A DNA stretch of 64,000 bases. It comes from Symsagittifera roscoffensis. Lineage: Eukaryota; Xenacoelomorpha; Acoela; Convolutidae. Below, one piece after another: positions 32,366-43,759 of this stretch. Under the pieces are notes generated by a model. It was not told the origin of the DNA. It did not search any database and saw nothing but the letters and a program-made list of their open reading frames with translations. Where the stretch lies: contig NC_087070.1 in NCBI RefSeq assembly GCF_963678635.1, forward strand, positions 14,883,840 to 14,947,839, read 5' to 3'. Both the position numbers and the translations under genes were made by a program. The stretch's first letter is position 1. Every line of letters starts with the position of its first letter.

Positions 32366-33190
32366 ATGGGCTGTCTGTCTAGTAGTTCGAATTTCCCTGA
32401 GAGACCGACAGACACAGAATTAGCGGCAAATAAACTAGTCCTACCTGAGATAGAGCACCTGAAAGGCAAAATATCAGATAAAAGTTCGGGATCTCTTAGG
32501 GAAGTGTTGAATCGGAACGCAGATGTTTTTTTAAACCTCAAAGCAGACATAGGTTGTTTCGTAGAGCTAGAAAGAGAGATAGAGGAGGGCTCGGCACTCA
32601 CAGGGAAGGAGCTGGGAGAATGATCCCACTCAAATCGGAGGCATGTAGGAAAGAAAATGAGATGTTGATGGAATATGATTTGGTTGAACCATCAAAGTCC
32701 CCTTGGGCCTGTGGCGTAGTCATTGTCAAAAAAAGGAGGACTATTTAGGTTTTGTTGCAATTTCCGCTATTTGAACACTGTAACGATAAAAGATGCATAC
32801 CCGATCCCTCGCATCGACGAAAGTCTCTCGAAGCTGGGAGACGCAAAGTTCTTCACGACGTTGGATTTGGCCTCTGCGTTCTGGCAAGTGGCCCTCAGGA
32901 AACAGGACCGAGAAAAAACATGCTTTGCGTGTGAGCTGGGGCTGTTCCAGTGAAAAAATACCATTTGGACAATGCAACGCGACAGCTTTATTTCAAAGAT
33001 TGATAACCCACACACTCAGGAATGTAACAAAGAAGTATTGAAACCTCATATTGCGCTTCGTTGAGGACGTTGTGAACAGGCAGGCCTGATTTGTATGATG
33101 CCCAATGCGAGATCCTGAGGGACTCAATAAAGTGTCTGTGTCGCTTTGCAGATAAGCACGGAATCAGACCAGACCCTTAAGCGGTTGAAG
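32366..33190 (+). pseudogene. Ty3-type reverse transcriptase of family 1, inactive
   Basis: The RT fingers region is seen in ENEMLMEYDLVEPSKSPWAC. RT blocks follow: RFCCNFRYLNTVTIKDAYPIP, then RIDESLSKLGDAKFFTTLDLASAFWQV (32,750-32,900), with Asp of block A present. The active-site YxDD block is FVED at 33,057-33,068, so the catalytic pair is destroyed. One frameshift near 32,740 and several stops after 32,950 break the frame. Confidence 0.75.
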
Positions 33191-33735
33191 CAGTGCTGAC
33201 ATGGAAGGCGCCGTAGCTCGGTACACAATTGATGAGCTTTTTCGGCTTCGCTAATTACAACCCAGAATTCATCAAAGGGTATGCCAAGTAGATATACCCT
33301 ATGCAGCAATTCATGCGAAATAAGGGCAAGTTGTTCAGCTGGACTGACGAGGGTCAAGTCTCTTTTGGGAACATCAAACGCAAAATTTGTGAGGCTCAAG
33401 TCCTCGGCATGCCGACCGAGAAAAGAATGTTTGTACTGGACACGGACGCATCATTAATTGCTATTTCGGGTAGGAACAAGAATAGAATGGGAGGACTGTT
33501 CTCCGACCCATAGCTTATGGGAGCAAAGTTCTAAGCGACACCGAGATGAAACATGGTTCACAGAAAGCGGAGATGTTCGCAGTATTTAGTTTTGTGGAAA
33601 AATACAAAGCCTACTTAGGGGGTGGTCCCTTTCAATTACGCGTAGACAATCAAGCTCTCGCTTGGCTGAAAATTTATTCGATGGATCAGAGCTATATTAG
33701 TCGCTGGATTGTATGCCTGGATGGCTACCACATAT
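33190..33735 (+). pseudogene. RNase H region of family 1
   Basis: Readable segments are RNKGKLFSWTDEGQVSFGNIKRKICEA, MFVLDTDAS (first Asp), KAEMFAVFSFVEKYKAYL (Glu) and FQLRVDNQALAWLK (Asp). They follow the Ty3-type RNase H order. The frame ends at the microsatellite start, just after WIVCLDGYHI. Confidence 0.7.
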
Positions 33736-33805
33736 TTATGTATGTGTTTTCGTATATGTGTATGTATATGTGTATGTGTGTTTGTATGTGTGTATGTACA
33801 TATGA
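33735..33805. repeat. GTAT/GTGT microsatellite
   Basis: The run is made of TATGTGTATG-type words. It marks the exact place where family-1 pol coding stops, and may be the break at which the 3' part was lost. Confidence 0.85.
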
Positions 33806-35219
33806 TTTTGTCGTCGTTGTCATTATTTGAAACCAGTTTTTGCGCAGTGATTTCCGGGAATCAGAGGAGATGGATTTGTTGGTAAAACTAAGTCGGAGTT
33901 GTATAAGAGGGTCGAATTGTCACTAGATAGGAAATTGTCGTTAAATTTGAGCGCTATACTGTGTTCCTCTGGGGACGATTAGTAAAAGCTTTGAAATTTC
34001 GGATAGAATATGTGACTCGATGGTCTTTTTTTTTCAAGAGAGTAAAATTTTCTCTTAACATAATAAAATGAATTGGGGTTTTAACGGTAAATGTAATAAT
34101 TGAGAAGTTAAAATTTGGGTCATCAAAAAGTTAACATTTTTTCTATCTAGAGTGAAAATTGTTGCAAGTTTTTTCAGATACCGAGCAATAAACGTGATAT
34201 TAACAGCAATAAATCTGAGATTTATTGATGCTTATGAACTCATTGTGAAATTTCGACTATTCAGATTGCTTGAAACTTCCACTCTCGACAGGAAATTATT
34301 ATTTACATTAGAAATCACAGATACCCACAATTTTTCTAGAGATTCGATATTAACACACTATTATTTTGATTTCCGTTAGATGAAGTATTCCGAATCTTGT
34401 ATGTTCAACGCGGATTTTTTGACTCCTCAAAATTGGTGACGATTTTCTTGTAGCGCAGCTGCGTCGTGATAATCTCTTTGAGCATTTTATCCTACTCGGG
34501 CCGAGGTACGCGACTTAAGTCTTGTCCGATTACGGTGGCGCGAAAAGTAGTTGAGCGACTGAAAGACGAGCGACTAAAAGTCAATTTTTGTTTGGTTTCA
34601 CTGAAATCTCTGACGTATTACTCGAGCTTCTACAGAAAATGTTTGCCCTACTTGAAATTAAGAAGAAATCATGCAGCGATAATGACAATGTATTTTCCTT
34701 AAATTCTACCATTTTTTCTGCAATTAAACTATATGATACCAGATAATTTGAAACAACTAACCGAGAATCAGCTGAAGCAACTTGACAAAACTTTTATTCC
34801 CTATATCCTGAAAACCAACCCAATGTGATAGACTTCTCTGTTCGCGCTTCAAGTTCGATGCTATTTTACAATTTTCTCTCAGGTGGTTCAAGGTCATGCC
34901 CGATAAATTTAAGCGCTTTGTTTTCATGATCCTTGGTGAGTTTGTCTGTACAAGCTGTTTCAATAACTAAGATTATATATATAACTCTCCTAAAAATATC
35001 TATTAATTTTATCAAGACTGAAACTATTGTACACGGTAGACTTCCGCAACTCCTCTCCAATATAGTTTTTGACTGGATCATGGACAGCGTAAGAACAGAA
35101 AGTCGTCATTACCAGCTGACCTGCCATTGTCTGACTTTGCGTACGCAGCTAACACCAACCTGCACGCAAGCATCGCCTAAGAAGCTCGCGAACAACGTTG
35201 CAGATATCCATACCAAGAG
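33806..35219. other. AT-rich sequence without a supported gene
   Basis: Several open frames of 60-100 codons occur (for example 34,152-34,379, 34,466-34,702 and 34,933-35,229). None shows a family pattern or second copy in the window. I see no convincing gene. Confidence 0.4.
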
Positions 35220-35359
35220 GATATTCTGAGCAAGATCTGAAAATCTTTATTTTTTACATTAGTTGATTCTCAGATCTGAAGTTTTATATTTCATATCTTG
35301 ACAAGAATTTGAAAATTTGAGATCTGAAATTTGGATCTGAAATAGAAATTCAGATCAGA

Positions 35360-35712
35360 AATTAGATCTGACAAACCCTTTGTAAAATTATAATATTTTA
35401 GTATCGAGCAAACAATTGAGTTTTTTTTAGTTTTTTATGTTACTGCAACACAAAATTATGTTTCTGCAACATAAAAAAAATCTCCGAATAATTTCACAAA
35501 CTTTTTTTTCGAATAAATTTTTTGTTCAACTGTGATAAAAAGTTTACTAAAACTGTTAGACCTATCAACCTTTTGATTTTCATGCGGTACTTATGCGTTT
35601 CCAATGTTTATCTCATGTTTGGGCAAACATTTTTTGGCAGTCTTTCATTGGAGGCTTTGCTGAGTATCTGCTAGTAGCTAGCAGAAGCTATCGAATACAA
35701 AAGTATCAAAAG
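35360..35712. repeat. Direct repeat unit, copy 1 of a ~355-bp pair
   Basis: This matches 36,012-36,372 in the same orientation. Shared words are TTAGATCTGACAA, GTTACTGCAACACA, CGAATAATTTCACAAAC, GGCAGTCT and CTAGTAGCTAGCAGAAGCT. Identity is high, with small indels. The spacer between the units contains ACTCGGCGCGAATGAAGCACT, which recurs at about 37,152. Confidence 0.75.
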
Positions 35713-36011
35713 AGCAAAAATAAAAATTAAAACATTTTCTCGGCATGGAGGTTCGCTGTTTTCAATTAATTCGCTTCAGACTGAAATGAATCTGTAAACG
35801 CAAATTTTTGGAAAAAAATAGGCAAATACTGTCCAGCCTTGAAATTGGATCGAGTTCATTTTTCTCTGATGGTTGCTTTGAATGATTCTTAAACGTTGTG
35901 CTCGATAGAAAAGTTAAAACGTTGCGTCCAAAGCGCATTAAGTATTTCATTTAATATATAAGATAGAAATACTTTTATACGATGACTCGGCGCGAATGAA
36001 GCACTCAGATT

Positions 36012-36372
36012 GAAATTAGATCTGACAATCCCCCTTGTAAAATTATAATATATATATTTCGAGCAAACAATTAAGTTTTTTTATTTTTTTTTGTTACTGC
36101 AACACACAATTATGTTTCTGCGACACAAAAACTTCCGAATAATTTCACAAACTGCTTATTTTTTCGAATAAATTTTTGTTCAACTGTGATAAAAAGTTTT
36201 CAAAAACTGTTAGATCTATCAACTTTTTGATTTTCATGTGCTACTTATGCGTTTCCAATGTTTATCTCATATTTGGGGAAACATATTTTGGCAGTCTCTC
36301 ATTGGAGACTTTGCTGAGTATCTGCTAGTAGCTAGCAGAAGCTGTCGAATACAAAAGTATCAAAAGAGCAAA
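36012..36372. repeat. Direct repeat unit, copy 2 of a ~355-bp pair
   Basis: Second unit of the pair described at 35,360-35,712. It starts GAAATTAGATCTGACAATCC and ends near CAAAAGAGCAAAAA. Confidence 0.75.
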
Positions 36373-36620
36373 AAATGTGTCAGAATCATTGATTTTTCAG
36401 ATCTGAAATAACCAAGAAAAGGTAAATTTCAGATCTAAAACTATATCTGAAATAGATTATTTCAGATCTGAAATAACCAAGAAAAACAAAAATTTCAGAT
36501 GTGAAATTAGATCTGAAATAACCCGTTTCTAAAATATCCAAGTGCTATTTTAACGTTTCACGACCCATTTTAGATCTAAAATTTAGATCTGGAAAAGATT
36601 TTTTCAGATCTGAATTAGAG

Positions 36621-37531
36621 CATTTACTAGGTACGAGTAAACAAGCGACGTTGCAGCTGCCGCAGCCAACATTGGAATGGTCAAAAGTTCCACTCTAGAT
36701 ATCAAAAATGTTAGTTTTGGTGTTAAAAATTTTATCATTACTCTCGAAAACGGCCGCAGTCTAAAAAAACTGTCATTGAGACTTTTGTCTACTTAGGCCC
36801 AAAAGTGAAGAGCACCACTATTGAGCACTGCAGTTGCTGCTTCAATGGTACATACTGTATTGGTTAGAATAGATACGCTTTTACGCGATTAAGGAAACTC
36901 CCTTGGGACAGAAGAAACCAGCTCCCTTATTTTATCTGTTTCTTGCACATATATGTCTTTTTCAGAAACAGACCCGCCTTGCGGATTGTCTCTGAAAAGT
37001 AATTCGAGTCTTTCTAAAAACAATCGAAGAGCGTTTTTAAATGCAAGCATTTATTTTCACTTGATTGATCCGGCCGTTCATAAGCAAAACATGCTGTAAC
37101 CATAACCTGGCAAAACAAATGATTACATATAGAAAACACTTTTATACAATGATTCGGCGCGAATGAAGCACTCAGATTGAAGATAATATTCAAATAAACT
37201 ATTGTATATCAAAAACTATCTTGCTAGATGCACATTTTCATCTGTGCTAGAATTTGTGAGTAAAATTGCTCGGAAGCAGGGGTGAGTAGAAAAAATTCTG
37301 ACAAAAATAAGAATAAAATTGCCCAAAAATCATTAATACTTTATATTTTCTTATAACCTGGGATTATTGTTCTGTCTGCCAAAAACCAGAGTATAACAAG
37401 TTGTAAAAAGTTGAAACGGACAGAATTCATTTAACAAAGCAAATGACTCAAAATCCACCCCTACCTACTTCAGAAAATTTTGCATGCAAAGTTCCTTTTT
37501 TTACAGATAGAGAATGTGTCTCAAGGTCACC
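36621..37531. other. AT-rich sequence without a supported gene
   Basis: Only short frames are present. The word GGCGCGAATGAAGCACTCAG at about 37,155 repeats one at 35,987, which ties this stretch to the tandemly duplicated DNA to its left. Nothing else is recognised. Confidence 0.4.
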
Positions 37532-37595
37532 TAACTCAAAATTGCATGCAAAAACTGGCAGATTGTGCTTTCTAATAGTTTCTGTCTGTTTCAAC
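37532..37595. repeat. Left flanking direct repeat of copy B (64 bp)
   Basis: It starts TAACTCAAAATTGCATGC and ends CTGTCTGTTTCAAC, directly against the first base of the 5' LTR. A 66-bp counterpart abuts the 3' LTR at 46,624-46,689, with about four substitutions and a 2-bp indel. Confidence 0.8.
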
Positions 37596-37972
37596 TGGAA
37601 CCTGATCCAAACTATATATTATTATTGGTTATAAATTAGATATTTTATCCCTATAAAATATTGAAGACTAACCAATCATACTCCATCTAACTAAAAACCC
37701 ATTTATTTGTAAGTGCTGAAATTACTTGTAAATTCAGCTCCAGAGCATTCTGAATTTAACTTACAACTTAGTTGCCTTTTCCAAGAGACCAACTCGTAAC
37801 AAACCAGTATACTCTAGATCTATTGAGACTAAGAGACATAAGAGTAAGATTAAGATCGGTATTAGACTAAGAAGTTGCACGAATCTATCCGGCCGAAAAT
37901 AAGATAGCGTGACGAGCAGACGGTGTACCTTATCTGAAAATACTCTATGAGTTACAAGTCCATCCCAACTCA
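37596..37972 (+). repeat. 5' LTR of copy B
   Basis: 377 bp, TG...CA. It differs from the 3' LTR by roughly 6 percent by eye, plus a small deletion near the 3' LTR end, so the insertion is not recent. The 12-bp inverted repeat at 37,713-37,740 is partly decayed. The PBS TGGTGCGACC starts at 37,975. Confidence 0.85.
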
Positions 37973-38095
37973 TCTGGTGCGACCATAAGTCTCGAACAAT
38001 ACCTTAAGGAATAAAACAGCTTAGAACTAACTAAAAATAGATTAGATTTAGACAAACATTCACAAAAATGTTACACGATAAATAATTTAATTGAA

Positions 38096-38329
38096 ATGTC
38101 TCTACGACTCAAAAGATCAGAGCCATTATTCCGAACAAAACTAGAACTCCCCGGTATTGGGAGAAGATCTCGGACAAGAGACGATATACGACTACAACGG
38201 AACTTATCCATAAGTTTCATGGTCGTACGGCAAAAGCTAATACAAACTTTTTCATTTAGAGTTTTATTAGCAATAAACTTAGCTTCATTTGCAGACATAG
38301 TATCACTGAAGAAAGATTTTCATCAATAA
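38096..38329 (+). CDS. ORF0 of copy B (77 aa)
   Basis: It starts MSLRLKRSEPLFRT. It is closely similar to the copy-A ORF at 9,773 over 55-60 residues, then diverges at the C-terminus (FADIVSLKKDFHQ). It is basic. It lies between PBS and gag, with no close upstream ATG in competition. Confidence 0.45.
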   Translation: MSLRLKRSEPLFRTKLELPGIGRRSRTRDDIRLQRNLSISFMVVRQKLIQTFSFRVLLAINLASFADIVSLKKDFHQ

Positions 38330-38589
38330 TTACAGGCGCTAACCTTATTATTGTACAATAACGACTGATAAAAACATCACTAGTCGTTTCCTTTAATCTG
38401 CATTAATTTTGAAAAAGATATCTACAAAAAATGTTTATTGAAATAAAAAACAAAAAACTAGTTAGTAAATACACAAATTGTTCGTAATATATAAATCATC
38501 TCTTCATCTTAGCTTCATCACCTAAACATAACAAGCAAATCATAAAACCACTAACATCATCAAAAACTAAACACGAACATCATCACAGC

Positions 38590-40120
38590 AATATTTTTGC
38601 ACCATATACCCAAGAATACCGTGTAAAACCACCTCGACCAAATCAAGCATCCCAAAATACAAATTTTTTACTCACAAAACCTAGCTAATACACAAAATCA
38701 CCAACCATTGCAAACGCAAAAACCAACCTATACACAATCATATCAACCAATACAAATACAGAACCCAGTTAACACAGATTATTATCAACCAACACAAATG
38801 CAAAATGAAATCCCACTACCCTATTATTTACAACAAAACGAAATCACAAAAAGTCAACTTACAAATTTTTCACAAATGCCAAATGCCACAGAATCACTAC
38901 AGATGACTATGAATCCATACCTCATGGGTGGATCATCAATAAAATCAAACAAACATTGATGGTATTCACCGGCACAGATCCTGAATATTCTGTAGAAGAT
39001 AATTTAAATGCAGTCACAGCAAGTTTATTTTGAACATAGGACCTGAACCCATAAATACGCCACTTCACCACAATTGGATACATAGAAGCACAGCGTTAAA
39101 ACAAACCACACTTGATGGCGCAGCTCAAAAATCGTTTTCAGTTTTACCTATAGAAATAAAATCAGATTGGAAAAGATTCACACAAAAATTTCCAAAAATG
39201 TTTGATTCAGAAAAGAACAAACAGCATCAAAGAGTTTTTTGCAATGAATTTTGTAGACTACCAAATGAAACGATCAAACAACAAGCAGATCGAAACACTA
39301 GTCCGAAAAGCATACTCACTAAACACTCATGATTAAAAAAACACAAAAATGACAGAAATTTTAATGATGACTCTAAGACCTCAATTACGAAAAATAGCAA
39401 TTAAAAAGAGAGCATCACATCCTTCCTCAATTCGAGAACCAGATCTAGATTTCAGAAAACTAGTAGAAAAACTAGAACAAGCAGAAATCACTATGAAACT
39501 AGAAGAGACAGATAATCTCAAATTACAGTACGTTAATAATATTCAAAAAAGAACAACACAAATAAATAATATACATAATTCAGATACAGATTTATCCCAA
39601 AAAATCACTGAAATTCTCAAAATATATGAGAAAAACCCAAATTTTAAAGACAAACCATCATTTAAAAAGTGGTGTAACTATTGCCGAAGATACGGACACA
39701 GCATTGCTGAATGCAGACAAAAACAGCAAGAAAATCAAAATTAACCACAAAAGTACAAAGAACCAAATAAATTATTTTATCAGTATATGAAAAAAGGTTA
39801 AATTTACCAAACAAAAACACGATTAAATATTCACGATCACACTCAAATAGACAGAATTATTCTTCTGATACCAGTTCCAATTCGCATCCTAGGAATAGAC
39901 ACTATTCAAATGATAGATCAAGAAACTCATCATACAAGAGACACAGAAATTATTCCAACAATAGAAACAGAAGTTATTCAAATAATCGAAATCAACAATA
40001 TAACAATCGATCACGAGATTATTCAAACACTAGATCAAGTCACCGAAGATCTAATTATAACAATTATCAAAATAGATCACGAGAAAATTCACAACACAGG
40101 AATCCAAACTTAGGAAAGTG
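38590..40120 (+). pseudogene. Gag of family 2, copy B
   Basis: The Gln-rich N-terminal part (38,700-38,960, PLPYYLQQNEITKSQLTNF) matches copy A. A capsid-like region with frameshifts follows (39,030-39,330: KSDWKRFTQKFPKMF). An open frame at 39,349-39,744 ends in a zinc knuckle, CNYCRRYGHSIAEC (CX2CX4HX4C). In frame 39,789-40,117 a tail of repeated YSN-R and NRSR phrases (RNYSNNRNRSYSNNRNQ) looks like an RNA-binding C-terminus. Its nucleotide frame differs from that of the knuckle. An overlapping ORF at 39,910 is a shadow of it. Confidence 0.6.
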
Positions 40121-40146
40121 ATATAGAAAACACACTTTTAGTCAAC

Positions 40147-40941
40147 TTGATAAAAGTTGAAAATGATTATGAAACTGTTACATACGAGCAACCTTTTCAT
40201 TCACATATTTACGAAATTTATTTGGAATTACTTTTAAATTATCATACTAGACCTAGAAGTAATAACATACCAATAGAACAAATAGTAAAATTAGTAACAA
40301 CATCACAACAATCTGAAAAAGAACAAACACCATGTTCTAGTACAAATCACATTTACCAGAAAATACCAAAAGAACCACCAAAAGCAAAAACTTGGACAAT
40401 CCCCTTTCTTTTAGAAAGTCCAAAAAGTAAAGAATTTCAACCACCAGACCTTGAAATAAACTTTTTAATAGACTCTGGAGCAAAATTAAATTTCATCAAT
40501 ATTCCTACTTGGGATGAAATCAAAACTCTACACCCGAGACTAACACCCGTAAAAACAACAAGTAGATTAGCGACAGCACATGGCTCAACCATAACAAATT
40601 ATAGAAAAATTCAATTTTTCCTTGTTCCCACTAAATCAATGGAACAAAATAAACTTCTCAATAAACCATTTAAAAAAATATTCCATATCACAAATATGAA
40701 ACACAATATTATTGGATTTCCATTCATCACAAAGTACACACCAACTATTAATAAATTAGATAGTGAAATTAATATAAAAGATAAATATACAAAAATGCAA
40801 AACACCGCTTTAACATTTTTCCAAAGAATGAACAAACAAACACCCTTCTTTTCAAAATTTTACCTCATCTATAATAAAGAAAGAAAACATCTCAAACCAC
40901 TCTCAGGTTATATTTACGAAATTCTATTTGTCAGAATTTGA
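40147..40941 (+). pseudogene. Retropepsin of family 2, copy B
   Basis: 264 codons are open. The protease active site is FLIDSGAKLNFINI (about residue 108; D-S-G). The second motif is NMKHNIIGFPFI, with I-I-G in place of the usual I-L/I-G-R/x. The upstream residues are a linker. The frame ends at 40,941, and a gap of degenerate sequence separates it from RT, so the pol frame is broken here. It would cleave the Gag-Pol precursor. Confidence 0.65.
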
Positions 40942-41339
40942 GTTTAGACCAATTCACAAATTTTTTAGAGTAACAATATCATCCATAAACTACACGTAAA
41001 ACTCAAATTCCGATATTATTTCTCTACACGTAAATAATAATTCACTATACAAAATCACCTAACCTTTAGGACTCTTAGGATATTGTGAAACTAATGCAAA
41101 AACTTCCCCCGCAAAAAAGTAGCATACCGAGTCAATTATATATTAGAACTACTAGACATATGTCAATCAACATTTCTTGATGAAGAATTATCAATGGACA
41201 ATATAATAAGCAATCAAAAAAGGAACACCGACTTTTCACAAAAACACCTTATTTTAAACCAACATTCAAAACATCACAATATACAGAACACCGATAAAAA
41301 TTCTCGACAATGTTCAATTTTCAACAATCTTAAAACACA

Positions 41340-41948
41340 CAGAATGAATTTGAAAAATTAGCCGACTTACTTTTAAGATACCCAACAGTTTATGCAACAT
41401 CTAAATTTGACGTTGAAAGAAAAAAATCACCACTACATTTGCCCTTGAAGCCTGACGCAGTTTTAAAAAATTAAAAAGCAAGTAAAGTACCAATTCATTT
41501 ACATGATAAAGTCAATGGACTACTTGACATTCTAGAACAAATAAACGGTAAATATTTCACAACCGCAGACATGAATAGTGCATATAACCAAATGCCACTA
41601 GATGAACAGTCACGACGATTAACACAATTCGTTATTGGAAATCAAATATACGAGTTTAACAGATTATTCTATGGCATATCCATAGGACCAGCAGCTTTCT
41701 CAGCCTTCATGAGTAAAATCTTTCGACCACTCATACTTATTAAAGATGCAATCACATACATAGACGATATTTTTATGCAGTCACAAACAAAAGATGAAAT
41801 GTTCATAGTTCTAGAAAACTATCATCAAATTCTAGAGAACGAAAACATGAAATCAGCCCCAGATAAATCATATTTTTTTAACTTGCCTAAAATTTCTTGG
41901 ACATATCACAGAAAAAGGCACTATAACCCCACTGAAATCACGAATTGA
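41340..41948 (+). pseudogene. Ty3-type RT of family 2, copy B, truncated
   Basis: The region starts with EFEKLADLLLRYPTVYATSKF and HLPLKPDAV, has one stop, and then skips about 50 residues of the palm. ITYIDDIFMQSQTKDEMF holds the catalytic YIDD, and the preceding block is KYFTTADMNSAYNQMPLDEQ, with the first Asp. RT ends after SWTYHRKRHYNP, where the sequence switches to an inverted env fragment. The 3' RT continuation is in copy C. Confidence 0.8.
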
Positions 41949-42297
41949 TGCAATTAGATGATATTAGATGAATATATCATGATGAAAATAATCTAGATGA
42001 ATATAATCTTTTATGTCTTTAAAATATCCGCTGTAATCTTGTACGTAAATGTCTGAACCTCCTGCTGTTTCTGCAAGTTTTCGTAAGTTTTGATCTATTG
42101 ATTGTCGTTGTATAGTGTCCATTTTTGTAAGTAGTTCTTGAAATTGTTGTGTGCATATGTGGAATAGATGCCTATCGATTGTAAATCGATATTTGGGTTT
42201 CGGGCTGTAGCTCTAATGCTTTCGGGTGAAAACTGTTTTAGTGGTGACATTAATGATGGATATGGTGTCAGTAGATAGTATTTATCTACTTACAATA
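41949..42297 (-). pseudogene. Inverted env fragment inside copy B
   Basis: The reverse complement of about 41,985-42,165 matches 53,585-53,800 of copy C nearly base for base. It encodes the env stretch SIDQNLRKLAETAGFSDIY and LQTLN. After it, unmatched sequence (42,166-42,296) leads to the forward env sequence, which resumes at 42,298 exactly downstream of the inverted part. Short triplicated words (AGATGAATATA) mark the left joint. Confidence 0.75.
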
Positions 42298-43707
42298 ACG
42301 ACCACACGATATCTCACCAATCAATGTTTTTAGTTTTGTACATTTCAAAAACGAACTTTTAGCTTTTCTAGGATGGCCATATTATATCTTAGAAAGATTG
42401 ACTATATTATACGCAATGTTTAATTTTATTGGATTTATTTTTTCTTTATTAAAAGGAATTTATAACACATATGCAATCCACACACAAGTCAATAGACAAC
42501 CAAGCGTAGCACGCATACTTTTTGCAGGATTTTTCGGAAAATTTTCCACATCTATAAATAAATTTTTTTTAGATGCACAAATAAAAGAAAACAATACAAA
42601 ATTATCAACTACACCAAACACATATGACGAATCACAGAATAACACAAATACATTACCTAAAGCACCACAACTACCTAGTTTAAATCGTAACCATCCAATA
42701 TCACTAGTACCACGAAACTTCAGAAACTTAGCACAAGTAAACATCGCAAATTCAAGACCAAATCATCTACAAAGTCCAATTCAACACATTGTAACACAAC
42801 AACCTCAAAACGACGATACATTACATATGAACAAATATTCAAACAACCACATACCACAAATTTTCAATCTCAGAACAATCATTTTTTTTAGCCCACGATG
42901 AGTCGACAAGTTGGATCCCTTCACCGTTCCATTTCCCATCCAGCCAACCTCCAAAACCCAATTCCCATCATCCCAATTTTTGCTTTCCCGCCACTTGAAT
43001 CACCCCACCTTAACCCATCATCCGGCATGGATTTTGACACTAATTCAGACATCACCGTTTTTAATACAATTTCCCAATTTAATAACTCAGACATCGAAAC
43101 CACAGACAAATTTGCAAACTCCGAACCCAGCCCATCAACATTTTCCCAACCCACCTTTCGACCCATTCACTCCAAGTCCAAAAATGATTCCCCCTCTACC
43201 GTTTCTCATATTTCCCAAGCAACCCCGACATACTCCCCCTTTACCAATGACCGTTCCAACAACAATTCCCCAGAAACCACACAAATTTCAGAAGAACTAG
43301 ATAATCTAATAACACTCCAACAACAAATACAACGTCCTCACACTCTATCCATTCACCAATTATCATCAAACATAACATCATCAATTTCACCAACTCCTAC
43401 ACCCTCTTCAAATTATACCCCTTCTTTAGCTCAATCCTCAACATCAACCCATTCATCATCCACTACTAACCGTGCATATAAAACATTCAAAAGAAAAATT
43501 CCTAACCACCCGTTTCCCTCCAAACCCGGAACAACCCGCGATTATTTAAACCACCCTGACCACACTAATACTCCAGACTTTCTCCAAAATTCCCTACCCC
43601 TCTTCCCCCAATATACCATTAGTCATTCCAACCCTCACACTGAACAACCCTACTATGTCGATGAGCATGTACTAATATACACACTTCACTGGGCATCATT
43701 TTATTAG
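42298..43707 (+). pseudogene. Env C-terminus plus Pro/Ser/Thr-rich tail, copy B
   Basis: Starts in FKNELLAFLGWPYYILERL. A membrane span follows (ILYAMFNFIGFIFSLLKGIY, 42,400-42,465). Next comes a hydrophilic tail (KENNTKLSTTPNTYDES, RNFRNLAQVNIANS). An insertion at about 42,885-42,915 shifts into the 269-aa ORF 42,898-43,707. That ORF is rich in Pro, Ser, Thr and Asn and looks disordered. In copy C the same parts are in one frame apart from single stops. The Env would therefore carry a cytoplasmic tail over 250 residues long. Confidence 0.55.
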
Positions 43708-43759
43708 TTCTCAAATCCACTTTGTATACCACTAAATAACACACCTCACGAAATAGAAA

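Larger units (their letters stand above)
28011..33735 (+). mobile_element. Giant Ty3/gypsy-like element (family 1), piece 3: gag to RNase H
   Basis: Downstream of the candidate LTR and PBS come a ~650-bp leader, gag with a zinc knuckle, protease, RT and RNase H, all on the plus strand. The coding stops abruptly at a GT/TA-rich microsatellite at 33,735. Integrase and accessory genes do not follow here. Pieces 2 and 3 share a single LTR, as tandem LTR elements do. Confidence 0.75.
35220..36620. repeat. Cluster of TTTCAGATCTGAAA-type palindromes
   Basis: The 14-bp perfect palindrome TTTCAGATCTGAAA and one- or two-base variants recur more than ten times, mainly at 35,225-35,380 and 36,390-36,620, in AT-rich DNA. 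No coding frame is supported across it. It could be decayed satellite or a foldback element. Confidence 0.65.

Noticed and set aside
1-33735. Polinton/Maverick or other DNA virus origin for the accessory genes
   Set aside because: The integrase has a Ty3-type C-terminal (GDYxW..GPF-like) module and sits with gag, retropepsin, RT and RNase H. I see no protein-primed polymerase, packaging ATPase or capsid of that class.
33806-35219. Several 60-100-codon ORFs as host genes
   Set aside because: No domain pattern, no splice-site arrangement and no second copy. AT-rich DNA yields such frames by chance.
35220-36620. CRISPR-like array
   Set aside because: The repeated word is a short palindrome with irregular spacing and no unique spacers of fixed length; the genome is animal.
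39910-40113. 67-aa ORF rich in Ile and Thr
   Set aside because: It overlaps in another frame the YSN-R/NRSR-repeat tail of Gag, which has the expected basic composition of a nucleocapsid tail.
42911-43300. 129-aa Pro-rich ORF, also found at 54,400-54,789
   Set aside because: It is kept in both copies, but they are nearly identical. The overlapping P/S/T frame is longer and continuous with env in copy C, and C-rich codons make both frames open by composition.
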